A stretch of DNA of 64,000 nt from Pythium myriotylum (taxonomy: Eukaryota > Oomycota > Peronosporomycetes > Pythiales > Pythiaceae): contig JALJCQ010000027.1 in assembly GCA_023091665.1 (NCBI GenBank), positions 310,001 through 374,000 on the forward strand, written 5' to 3'. Below are positions 51,438 through 58,627 of the stretch, in pieces. Below the pieces are notes generated by a model. It was not told the DNA's origin, made no database searches, and was given only the letters and a program-made list of their open reading frames with translations. Position 1 is the first letter of the stretch, and each line of letters opens with the position of its first letter. The translations under genes and the position numbers were made by a program.

Positions 51438-52440
51438 TTCGATTCTTGGAGATACCAAAATTTGGGGGCATCATAATGAATGGATCCTCTGGCGGTTTTC
51501 GACGTCTTTTGCAATCAGCGTCTAGATAAGCTGTAGGCCCTTTCGTTCTTCGATACATCCTGAGCTCTAGCGGAAAGAGTGTTTTGTCACAGAGCTGTCG
51601 TGGGTTGAAAAACTTGTTCAAGTGATCTGCTCGAACAACGCTCAGTCCAGTGCCATCAATCACCACGTCCAAACCTTCCTCCATATGCCACAGTTCCTCT
51701 TGGATTTATTCGACGTGGCCCAGGTGCTTCGCTGGATTTCCACTCGATATATGCTTCCGAACATCTTCATTTCCATGACGGTACCAACTTCGAAATTGTT
51801 CGTGAATAGACTTTCCAAGATCCCAATGCCAGGTGAGCACATTCATGAATAATCGCCACCGCCACCACAAATTCAATATACTGGTATTCGTGTGAATTGT
51901 CTGCTTGGTCAATCGTTTCCCATGTGATGCAGTAGAACTTCATTCACAAAAAAGACTTTTGCACCAGCACTTCGATCTGTCTAGCCACAGCGACATCCTT
52001 TCTTGAGTTGCCGACATGGCGGAGATTTCTTCTTGCCGTATTGTCTGCGTTTTACTCCAATTGAAAATATCTGTTGTAGGTCAGCATAACGTTGGCAATC
52101 TCAATCGCTTTTTAGAATAGGCGGGTAGCTGGCTTGAGCTGTCAATCTCAGCGCTGACGGTGCCTTCACTACCAGGATGACAAGCGGTTCCTTCTTCCCT
52201 GCACCAAGTGCGTCAATAGCAGAATCCTCTTTCAGCTACTGCTTCGCCTCGAACGCTGCCCTATTCGCGAAGACAGTGAGAACGACCGCAGCAGTCCCAG
52301 TGAGGTAGCTGTCCTTGAACTCTTCCTTCACTACCTTTCGCGAATCAACAACGACTCGCATCGTCCGGTAGTGTCACGCAATCGACCGACGTCAACGCCT
52401 TGCCATCATCCTCAAGGACCAGGAACCACTTGTGCTGCAT
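51412..52440 (-). pseudogene. decayed Crinkler-like effector relic with an HExxH segment
   Basis: Read on the minus strand from 52440, conceptual translation in alternating frames gives a segment resembling the ubiquitin-like N-terminal module of oomycete Crinkler-type proteins (KWFLVLEDDGKAL near the start; later VLTVFANRAAF and a Leu-Gly...PLVILV end). Several hundred bp on, a run ending IIHECAHLALG contains an HExxH zinc-protease-type motif, with a final open piece at 51412-51684. Several stops and frame changes separate these parts, and no start-to-end frame survives. The identity rests on pattern recognition and could be wrong. The motif could belong to a separate adjacent relic. Confidence 0.4.
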
Positions 52441-52485
52441 ACCGGCGCTTATTTGACAGCACCTCCAGCTCCCAAATTCTCGGAT

Positions 52486-52522
52486 CCAACATTTCATACT
52501 ATTTCATACTATGAAATGTTGG
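52486..52522. repeat. palindrome, 13-bp arms, 11-nt centre
   Basis: 52486-52498 and 52510-52522 pair exactly; the centre contains a direct repeat of ATTTCATACT. Confidence 0.9.
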
Positions 52523-52633
52523 TTCCGATAATAATATTGACAGCTCTCGTTTGTCGAGAATCGGTCGAGAATGTCGATATTCGCCTCGCGCTCTCCCGGT
52601 CATCTTGCCTTTCATCATCTCGACCTCCCAACA

Positions 52634-52981
52634 ATGGCCACGGCGACAGGCGACGCGTCCAAGTTCGACAACGGCGTACGCGCGGCACCGAGTATTTTGG
52701 CGTGCGTGAGGAGCATTGACGAGAGAGCTGACTTTTTAGGAGTGCACCAAGCTGCAGAAAGAGTCGCTCAAGTGTCTGATGGGTACGGTCTGCCGAACGC
52801 CCGCGGCTTCCAAAAGGAGGCGGACCAACAAACATGTGACTCGACAGACCACAACGGACGCCGCGAGCTCTGCACGGCGTTCTTCGAGAGATACCGCGAG
52901 TGCACCAAGATCCGCCAGGAGCGGCTGGCCGAAGAGAAGCGACAGGAGTACGAGCGCATGCGTCGTGGCGGCAAGAAATGA
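52634..52981 (+). CDS. COX23: COX23/CHCHD7-type twin CX9C protein, three exons
   Basis: Exons 52634-52675, 52740-52782 and 52848-52981, joined by GT-AG introns of 64 and 65 nt, give a 72-residue protein. The unspliced frame is open but destroys the fold. The spliced one gives two CX9C helices, C-TKLQKESLK-C and C-TAFFERYRE-C, linked by LMDHNGRREL, the spacing of yeast Cox23/human CHCHD7. Such proteins are imported into the mitochondrial intermembrane space by Mia40 and assist cytochrome c oxidase assembly. The C-terminus is a charged helix (RLAEEKRQEYERMRRGGKK). Both intron 3' parts have an upstream TGAC-type branch-like sequence. The stop lies 19 bp from the stop of the convergent HOP2 gene, so the 3' UTRs overlap. 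Confidence 0.88.
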   Translation: MATATGDASKFDNGVRAAPSILACVRSIDERADFLGVHQAAERVAQVSDGYGLPNARGFQKEADQQTCDSTDHNGRRELCTAFFERYRECTKIRQERLAEEKRQEYERMRRGGKK

Positions 52982-53000
52982 GCTGGTAGTACTTTGGCCG

Positions 53001-54218
53001 TTAAATAGAAGGGATCTCCTTGACGCCGGCGTCGGCGTCGGTCTCGAGCCCGATGAGGTCGTAGACGTCCTTGGGCTTTTTCTCCATGCCGTCCGCGATC
53101 TGATTGACTGCGTCGGTGGCGATCCGCTTTCGTGCGACCCATGCCGTCTATGAACAAGAGGTGAGCCGAGTGAGTAAATTGAGAGAAGCCTTGTGGCAGT
53201 CCACACGTGGTAGCGTACCCGATAGGTGTTGAACTTTCGCTTGAGCGCATCTTTTTTCCCTGGAGGAATCGGCGGGCGGTCGGGTCGTTCGAGGCTCGCG
53301 AGCTTGGTCGTCAACGTGACCGCCTCCTCTTCCAGCTGCACGAGCATCCTGTCCAAGTCTGCATCGGAGATCTGGGCATTGATACTAGACAGAGCGCCTT
53401 CAGCGGCCTTTACTTCTTGATCCAACGCTGCACAATCTGCCTCGGCCTGCTTGATCTGGTCCTCTACTTCGCGGCGCTCTTCTTCGGATGGCACGGGCAG
53501 GTTGTTCTGGTTCATGTAGTAGATCTTGGCCTTCCCGTAGGTCTTGCTCGCGAGCTCCTCCCTACGAAAAAAGCAGATCAGGTTAGCAATAGCGACGATC
53601 CACGCAATACTCCCAACTCGTCTCACTTGTCCACAAGCGTATCGAGGATCTTGGTCAACGCCGGCTTGGCGATCGCGCGGTGCAGGTTCTCAAAGACGTT
53701 GAGCATACTGTACGGCCGGTTCGTCTACACATCCGTCTCAAACATCAGCACGCTCACAACACCAGCCACCCCACAACTCAGTAACGCACCTTGCGCATAT
53801 AGTCCAGCACATGAGCCGCCGGGTCGCCCTTGATCGTAGCCGCTGGCTTCTCGGCGCTCGCTTTGGCCGTCGGAGCTTTTGGGGAGCTACTGGTCTTCTT
53901 GGCGGTCGTCGCGGCCGCTTTCTTCGCCGGAGCAGCCGCTTTCTTCGCTGGCGCAGCCTTGGCAGCGACAGGCGAGGCCTTCTTGGCCTTGGCCTTGGCG
54001 GGCGCCGTCTTGGCCTTCTTGCTCTTGGGCGCCTTGCCTTCGAAGTCGGACTCGTCGTCGTCCTCGCCGCTCCAGCCCCCGTCGTCGTCCTCCTCCACGT
54101 CGACGTCGTCATCGGCCGCTACACTCGCTTCGCTCGCCGACTCATCCTGGTCATCCTCCGTGCCGTCGTCCAGCGAGAACTCGTCGTCTTCGAAGTCGTC
54201 GTCGTCGCCACGGCCCAT
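53001..54218 (-). CDS. HOP2: HOP2/PSMC3IP meiotic recombination protein homologue, four exons, long N-terminal extension
   Basis: Exons (minus strand) 54218-53790, 53724-53627, 53561-53219 and 53147-53001 with GT-AG introns of 65, 65 and 71 nt give 338 residues in one frame. The HOP2 part starts about residue 136: winged helix (HVLDYMRK joined to TNRPYSMLNVFENLH, ...KTYGKAKIYYMNQ), then a long coiled coil (EEERREVEDQIKQAEADC..., LVQLEEEAVTLTTKLASL), then the C-terminal W-x-A-R-K-R segment and the IGLETDADAG end. HOP2 with MND1 stimulates Dmc1/Rad51 strand invasion in meiosis. The first about 130 residues are unusual: a very acidic block followed by a Lys/Ala/Pro-rich histone-H1-like stretch, making it about 120 residues longer than typical HOP2. 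It converges with COX23. Confidence 0.9.
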
Positions 54219-54242
54219 AGTACTACTTCTAATACTCCATGG

Positions 54243-54525
54243 GAGCGTTTCCCGCCAAAACCAAGGGGGGATACGCTCTACTCTATGTATCCTTTAAAGT
54301 ACGAATATTACTTTGTGGGATTACCGTCGACAACCTCGTAAGTACGGTCGTAATCTCAAAGCGTCGCAGGCACCGAGGCACGACAACTCGTCCACCCCAC
54401 GTCGGTCTATGGCTCTCAGCGGATTCATGCGCAGTCACATCGCCACGGACAAGACGCCAAGCAACATGGCGAATAATAATATTCCACAAAATATTACTAC
54501 TAGTGACAAGGTAGGGCCCCTGGAG
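54243..54525. repeat. duplicated segment upstream of HOP2 (partner 58628-58905)
   Basis: About 280 bp of clear similarity, beginning CGCCAAAACC and including TTTAAAGTACGAATATT, CTCGTAAGTACGGTCGTAATCTC, CCCACGTCGGTCTATGGCTCTCAGCGGA and GCCACGGACAAGACGCCAAG. Indels differ between copies and no frame is consistently open, so it is probably noncoding, perhaps promoter DNA. Confidence 0.8.
54248..54259. promoter_or_regulatory. E2F-type site upstream of HOP2
   Basis: TTTCCCGCCAAA (TTTGGCGGGAAA on the gene strand) fits the E2F/DP consensus TTTSSCGC and lies 30 bp from the HOP2 ATG. S-phase or meiotic control is inferred. The duplicate at 58640 retains a TTTTGGCGC variant. Confidence 0.5.
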
Positions 54526-54570
54526 TGACACGGCTGTGATGAAAAGGATCTTCGGACGATTCAACGTGCT

Positions 54571-54631
54571 GCACTGGTCTGTAGATATCAAAATACCCAA
54601 CGTGGTTATTTTGATATCTGCAGGCCAGTGC
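54571..54631. repeat. inverted repeat, 25-bp arms (two mismatches), 11-nt centre
   Basis: 54571-54595 pairs with 54607-54631. Confidence 0.9.
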
Positions 54632-54682
54632 ATGGGTCCCAAGCGAGCAGCTGCAAAAAGAATATTCAGAACGGCGGCGACC

Positions 54683-54774
54683 ATTGCGAGCACGATGATG
54701 ATGATGATGATGATGCAGAGGAGTCTACTGTATTGAATTCAAGTAGTGAATCCTGATAGCAGTATTGCGAGCAC
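54683..54774 (-). mobile_element. 5'-truncated (CAT)n retroposon with 11-bp target duplication
   Basis: ATTGCGAGCAC at 54683-54693 and 54764-54774 flanks a 70-bp insert. On the minus strand the insert runs GCTATCAGGATTC...GAATTCAATACAGTAGACTCCTCTGCATCATCATCATCATCATCATC, that is, the last 50 bp of the 57135-57323 element plus a seven-unit CAT tail. Perfect flanking duplications and strong 5' truncation are hallmarks of target-primed reverse transcription. Confidence 0.8.
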
Positions 54775-54804
54775 AAGTGTTGATGCTGATTATCAAGATG
54801 AATT

Positions 54805-54882
54805 GGATTCCGATGGGTCGCATTGAGTTTGATGAGGTCACACCACACCCATCGGAATCCGATATGTGCGACCTCATCAAAC
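54805..54882. repeat. two interleaved inverted repeats
   Basis: GGATTCCGATGGGT (54805-54818) pairs with 54847-54860, and GTTTGATGAGGTC (54827-54839) pairs with 54870-54882. The two stems overlap in the H-type order A-B-A'-B', which as RNA would form a pseudoknot. Confidence 0.9.
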
Positions 54883-55186
54883 CCTATAATCTAGAAGTAA
54901 CGTTATCAACACTTTTTTATGTTTCTTGACAAACCGAGCTGAGACGGGCAGTGCTATGCACACCGCCGTCGGAGAGAACAGCTAAGACTGGCATGGCTGT
55001 CGTTGGCATAATGGCCGCCGTCGGCACAATGGCCGCCGTCGGATGACAGTTGTGAGCGAGGAGCAATAGAATAGGACAGATTCCATTAAGCACTGCCGTG
55101 GAGAGTATTCGTTGGGACAACCTTAGGGAGCTCAGCCAGCTCTCTGAACTTTCGCTTTCCGTGGATTCACTACACAGCCACTCGCC
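54883..55186. other. spacer before the PAE relic
   Basis: A short tandem repeat (GGCAYAATGGCCGCCGTCGG, about 55004-55042) is the only structure noticed besides promoter-like sequence shared with PAE genes near 55150. Confidence 0.45.
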
Positions 55187-55375
55187 ATGGCTCGCCTCGC
55201 CTTCATCGCTCTCGCAGCAGGTCTAGTTCAGTCGCCGCAAAAAAGTCCTACTTCTAGCCTGCAGCCCTCATGGGCACCGCCTTGCTCTCTTTGTCTCTCC
55301 CCCATGGCACGCGTGCCCACGCGCGGCCTTCAGCCTGTCATAGCCTTTCCCAATTGCAGCCACAGCTACTAGCCA
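55187..55375 (+). pseudogene. 5' relic of a PAE gene (signal peptide only)
   Basis: ATGGCTCGCCTCGCCTTCATCGCTCTCGCAGC reads MARLAFIALAAGLVQ, the PAE signal peptide, then switches to unrelated sequence with a stop at about 55373. The upstream CAGCCACTCGCC flank also resembles the other PAE leaders. It marks the fifth PAE locus of the array. Confidence 0.75.
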
Positions 55376-55410
55376 ACCAGATCTCCCCGAGTGCGTAGCG
55401 TTCGGGGGAA

Positions 55411-55490
55411 CTCAACACCAGCTAAATTGGTAGAGCTCTCGGCCGATAATCGAGTGGTTCCCGGATCGATCCCACCAGGAGGGGGTGGGA
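55411..55490 (+). other. tRNA-Ile(GAU)-like pseudogene or SINE head
   Basis: An A-box-like AGCTAAATTGGTAGAG (55420-55435), an anticodon stem-loop CTCGG-CCGATAA-TCGAG (55438-55454, anticodon GAU, but C instead of U at position 33) and a B-box-like GGATCGATCCC (55463-55473) occur at tRNA spacing. T-stem and acceptor stem do not pair, so this is not a working tRNA. It may be a decayed gene or a Pol III retroposon head. Confidence 0.45.
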
Positions 55491-55552
55491 GGCGGTGGCT
55501 GGAAAAGGACGTTGTGGCTAGGGTCCCTATACCCTACGTGTAGCCTATTGAG

Positions 55553-55579
55553 TGAACTGCGATAGGCTATCGCAGTTCA
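55553..55579. repeat. palindrome, 13-bp arms, 1-nt centre
   Basis: TGAACTGCGATAG-G-CTATCGCAGTTCA. Confidence 0.9.
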
Positions 55580-55615
55580 TTCGATGTGACGAACTTTCAT
55601 CATCAACATCACACA

Positions 55616-55662
55616 CTCGTGAACGAGACGTTTCTCAACTTGGGTAACGTCTCGTTCATGAG
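55616..55662. repeat. inverted repeat, 17-bp arms (one mismatch), 13-nt centre
   Basis: 55616-55632 pairs with 55646-55662; it lies just upstream of the region shared with PAE copy 5. Confidence 0.9.
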
Positions 55663-55816
55663 GGTGCTCGTGGAAGCCCTGTGCGAGATAGCGGCCACGC
55701 ACTGAATGATCACAACTATCTGCACGTAAACACTCGGCACTGGACAGAGCGTTGCCTTCAAGCTGTAACGCGCACTCGCTCTCCCTGAGTGCAGGGTCCC
55801 TCGATAGCTTCGACAC

Positions 55817-55832
55817 CCTCATTTCGGAATCC
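55817..55832 (+). promoter_or_regulatory. core promoter of PAE copy 6
   Basis: CCTCATTTCGGAATCC, 37 bp upstream of the ATG, as in copies 4 and 5. Confidence 0.55.
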
Positions 55833-55853
55833 GCCTTCCGCCAGTCACTGACC

Positions 55854-57125
55854 ATGGCTCGACTCGCCTTCTTCGCTCTCGCATCAACCTTCGTTGCGTC
55901 CGCCGTGCTGGGCTACCGCCCTGGTGACGAGGTCTGTGTCGTCAGCGCCGACAACGACTGCTCGCTCAGCAAGATCAAGCAGTCCAAGCTCGACGGCTCC
56001 ACGCTCATCTACCCAGGCGGCAAGACGCGCTGCGCGTACAACGACTGGTCCAACCCGGCGAGCAACTACTCGACCAACGCCACGTACTTCTTCCAGGTCT
56101 TCCCAGCCCCAGCGACGGCCAAGACGACCAAGCTGCTGCTGTACCTGCAGGGTGGCGGTGTGTGTCTGGATAACAACACCTGCAGCTTCGCGTTGCAGTG
56201 CGCGAGTGGCTCGACCACGTTTACACCGAATGCCAACGCACTCAGCACGGGCGTGCTCAACCGCTCGGAGCCAGCCAACGTTTTCAACGACTGGAACATC
56301 GTCCACGTGCCCTACTGCACAGGCGACATCCACATCGGCAACACGACCCACTCGGGCGCCGACCAGGGCTTCGAGGCGATCTTCCAACAGCCTGCCTGCC
56401 TCAACCAGAACCAGACCCTCCACCAGAACGGCTACGTCAACACGCAAACAGTCCTGGATTGGGCGCTCAAGAACTTCCCGGACGTCGAGCACTTGGCGCT
56501 GAGTGGCTCCAGTGCCGGTGCTCTCGGTGCGCAGATCTTTGCCAAGGTCGTCGCCGACAAATGGAAGGTCTCGGAGAAGAAGACCAAGTTCTCGATCCTC
56601 TCGGACAGCTACGTCGGCGTCGCGCCACCGGACAAGCCGGCCTCGATCCTCATCAAGTACATCAACGCATGCTCGCTGCCGTGGGGCCTTCCGGACAGCG
56701 TCGTCAAGAGCTGTGAGAACGCAACGGCTACGACGGCTGAGATGGTCGCGCCGGTCATCAAGGCCACCAACGCCTACGCCGACTGGTTCTACGCCGACTC
56801 GATAGGCGATCAGACGCAGCGTCTCTTCTACGAGATCTTCAACGAGGGCATTCTCGCCTACCCGTTCCAGAACATGCTCTCGGCGCAAGACTTGTACACG
56901 AACATGACCAAGATCCTCGAGTCGTACGAGGATGACACGCCCAAGATCACGTGGTTCTTTGAGGAAGGTGAGCGCCATGTTTTCTTCACACTCAACAACT
57001 GGACGCAGATCCCGAGTGCTAATAAGAAGACCACGCTCGGTAGCCTTGTGGGCAGCATCCTGGCGGGCAACTTCACGTACGAGACGAGCAACTCGTCCAA
57101 GTCACCGGGCTGTACGGAACACTAG
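55854..57125 (+). CDS. pectin acetylesterase / Notum-like hydrolase (copy 6), no GPI tail
   Basis: 423 residues from ATG at 55854. The signal peptide MARLAFFALASTFVASAVLG differs slightly from copies 4 and 5, and the catalytic part (LLLYLQGGGVCLD, GSSAGALGAQ, ERHVFFTLNNWTQI) is almost identical. It ends SNSSKSPGCTEH, the same short non-hydrophobic end as copy 4, so secretion without an anchor is inferred. Copies 4 and 6 also share their 3' flank, whereas copy 5 has its own, so the tail-less form arose once and was duplicated. A retroposon is inserted across the stop-codon flank at 57119-57339. The upstream open extension is not used by the paralogues. Confidence 0.9.
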   Translation: MARLAFFALASTFVASAVLGYRPGDEVCVVSADNDCSLSKIKQSKLDGSTLIYPGGKTRCAYNDWSNPASNYSTNATYFFQVFPAPATAKTTKLLLYLQGGGVCLDNNTCSFALQCASGSTTFTPNANALSTGVLNRSEPANVFNDWNIVHVPYCTGDIHIGNTTHSGADQGFEAIFQQPACLNQNQTLHQNGYVNTQTVLDWALKNFPDVEHLALSGSSAGALGAQIFAKVVADKWKVSEKKTKFSILSDSYVGVAPPDKPASILIKYINACSLPWGLPDSVVKSCENATATTAEMVAPVIKATNAYADWFYADSIGDQTQRLFYEIFNEGILAYPFQNMLSAQDLYTNMTKILESYEDDTPKITWFFEEGERHVFFTLNNWTQIPSANKKTTLGSLVGSILAGNFTYETSNSSKSPGCTEH

Positions 57126-57339
57126 AACGATTTCCCTCCATCACCCACTCCAATTCCCAAGCTGGCGTTGCTAGCTTGTCGAATTTGCTTCATAATGACC
57201 TGTGTCCATGGTGGCCCTCCCAAAGCTCTCCAGTTGACACCTAGCAGGCCTACATGTACAAGCCCCAAAGCTATTAGGATTCACAGGATGAACTCAATAG
57301 ACTTCACTTGCATCATCATCATCACACTAGAACGATTTC
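57119..57339 (+). mobile_element. (CAT)n-tailed retroposon, longest copy, 16-bp target duplication
   Basis: ACACTAGAACGATTTC is present at 57119-57134 and 57324-57339, flanking a 189-bp insert ending in TTGCATCATCATCATC. The paralogous flank of PAE copy 4 (from 46209) is an empty site with a single related CTAGAACAATTTTACG. The insert carries the GGCAGGCCTACATGT-type block, AAAGCTATTAGGATTCA and AACTCAATAGACTTCACTTG found in the other copies. No obvious tRNA-like head; the left half has no other copy in the window except part of 22883-23010. Confidence 0.85.
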
Positions 57340-57397
57340 GTTTTAGTTTAGGCCTGGATACACAAGCCTAGGGTTCGATGGAGCTGCCTCCAAACTT

Positions 57398-57484
57398 CAG
57401 CGCCCAGGAGAAACCGTGGGGACAGCTTTTCGCACCGGCGCATGCCGAAATAATCAGTAGCGCCACCACTGCACGAGCAAATCA
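57398..57484 (-). pseudogene. fragment of a divergent EWH-family gene (second copy)
   Basis: Matches 46294-46383 and the 42477-42566 part of the gene at 41987, with small deletions. Confidence 0.75.
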
Positions 57485-57498
57485 ATTGTTGCCCAATA

Positions 57499-57963
57499 TC
57501 AATACTTTTCCCAATATCCGTGTGATGACGTGGAGTTCAGTTTGTGCGTGATTTCTTCTTCCCGTTCTCCTTTCGAGCAATCACATCCTTTCGAGAGTTT
57601 CGGCAACAGGGTACACGTCCCACACACAGTCGTTGTACTGGAGAATGAGGAGCTTCTCGTGCCCCTCTCTAAGATCGGTGACTTGAGAACCGTTTTTCCA
57701 TGCTCACCGACGGGTCGAGCTGCTAAGTGAGTCTTCGCAGCAAATTTGGGCATGTCGCCGTCAACGAGAGCTCGAATGTCGAAAGCGTTGGTGTCGATTT
57801 GGCTTTCTTCGTTGACAGATTCGTTATCTTCACCAGTCGTGCCATCATTCCAATCATGGATAGGATTCGCTTGCAGGCACTTGCTCATGCTTTCGAGTTG
57901 CTCTAGGTTGTTTAGAAGGGACTCAAGCTGTTGTTCTTGGTGAGTACTAAATTCGAATTTCAT
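57499..57963 (-). CDS. hypothetical protein, 154 aa, duplicated as a relic at 46.4-46.6 kb
   Basis: MKFEFSTHQEQQLESLLNNL..., an acidic Gln/Glu/Asn-rich N-terminal half and a Ser/Cys/Lys-rich C-terminal half, with no known domain. Its partner at 46397-46640 is frame-shifted. It sits directly 5' (on the minus strand) of the EWH-family fragment, so it may itself be part of the same duplicated debris. Expression is doubtful. Confidence 0.35.
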   Translation of the reverse strand: MKFEFSTHQEQQLESLLNNLEQLESMSKCLQANPIHDWNDGTTGEDNESVNEESQIDTNAFDIRALVDGDMPKFAAKTHLAARPVGEHGKTVLKSPILERGTRSSSFSSTTTVCGTCTLLPKLSKGCDCSKGEREEEITHKLNSTSSHGYWEKY

Positions 57964-58126
57964 ATCATGGATATCATGGCATTGTCCACCCCGAAAAACG
58001 ACACTGCAAAAAAAAATCGCCGTGAAAGATATACTGTAGTTGTGGACTTTTGCAGTTTAGCGCAGCTGAACACCACCGCTGACCGCCATCTCGCAACCCA
58101 CAAAAGGCAAGAAGGCGACAACGGCA
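57964..58126. other. spacer
   Basis: Divergent spacer between the two hypothetical frames; nothing recognised. Confidence 0.4.
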
Positions 58127-58414
58127 ATGGCACTCCATCCAGCGGCGGCTCCGCAGCCTCTGCAGCGCCTGGTTCGTCTTTATGAAGAGTGTGAGGAGGA
58201 GGACGCCGCAGAGCTTTGTTTCCTCGAGCCCATGAGATGGTGGTCCACTTGGACTCCAGAGAACGCTGCGTGCGGGTCTCGGCGCTTTCTGGCAGCGCCG
58301 CCAACACAGCAGTCAGTTGCAGCCCTTGCCATAGAAATCAAAGAAATTTTTACCGAATCCGGAATGTTTTACCGCCAAGATACTCTGCTGGGGCGGTCGG
58401 TACCTCTCGTGTGA
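58127..58414 (+). CDS. hypothetical protein, 95 aa
   Basis: MALHPAAAPQPLQRLVRLYE... contains an acidic helix-like start (YEECEEEDAAELCFLEPM) and a helical SVAALAIEIKEIFTESGMFY stretch. Codon use looks coding. No signal peptide, known domain or paralogue. It could be an exon of a longer spliced gene; I found no convincing partner exon. Confidence 0.4.
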   Translation: MALHPAAAPQPLQRLVRLYEECEEEDAAELCFLEPMRWWSTWTPENAACGSRRFLAAPPTQQSVAALAIEIKEIFTESGMFYRQDTLLGRSVPLV

Positions 58415-58627
58415 AGATTCCAAAGTTCACCAAGTCTAGGGTGACTGACTCATGTCATGAAGCGAACGGACCTCAGCCACCGCATGCTTTTCGGTCTGTG
58501 AAAAACGTTGTAACTTAAATGTATTATGCTGGCACTGAGGATGAGTGCGACCACTCTGGACACTGGATATCACTTCATACACTCGCGTCTTTCAATTTCA
58601 GCACGCTCATGATCGTGAAACGCAGTG

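Noticed and set aside
52571..52981. Unspliced 136-codon reading of the COX23 locus
   Set aside because: It loses the first CX9C helix; the spliced model with two GT-AG introns restores both helices and the expected linker.
54283..54693. Minus-strand protein shared by the duplicated segments 54243-54525 and 58628-58905
   Set aside because: Frames differ between the copies because of indels, and stops fall at different places; better explained as duplicated noncoding DNA.
2912..55579. Palindromes as copies of a MITE or fold-back transposon family
   Set aside because: Arms are unrelated between loci and no common target duplication was seen.
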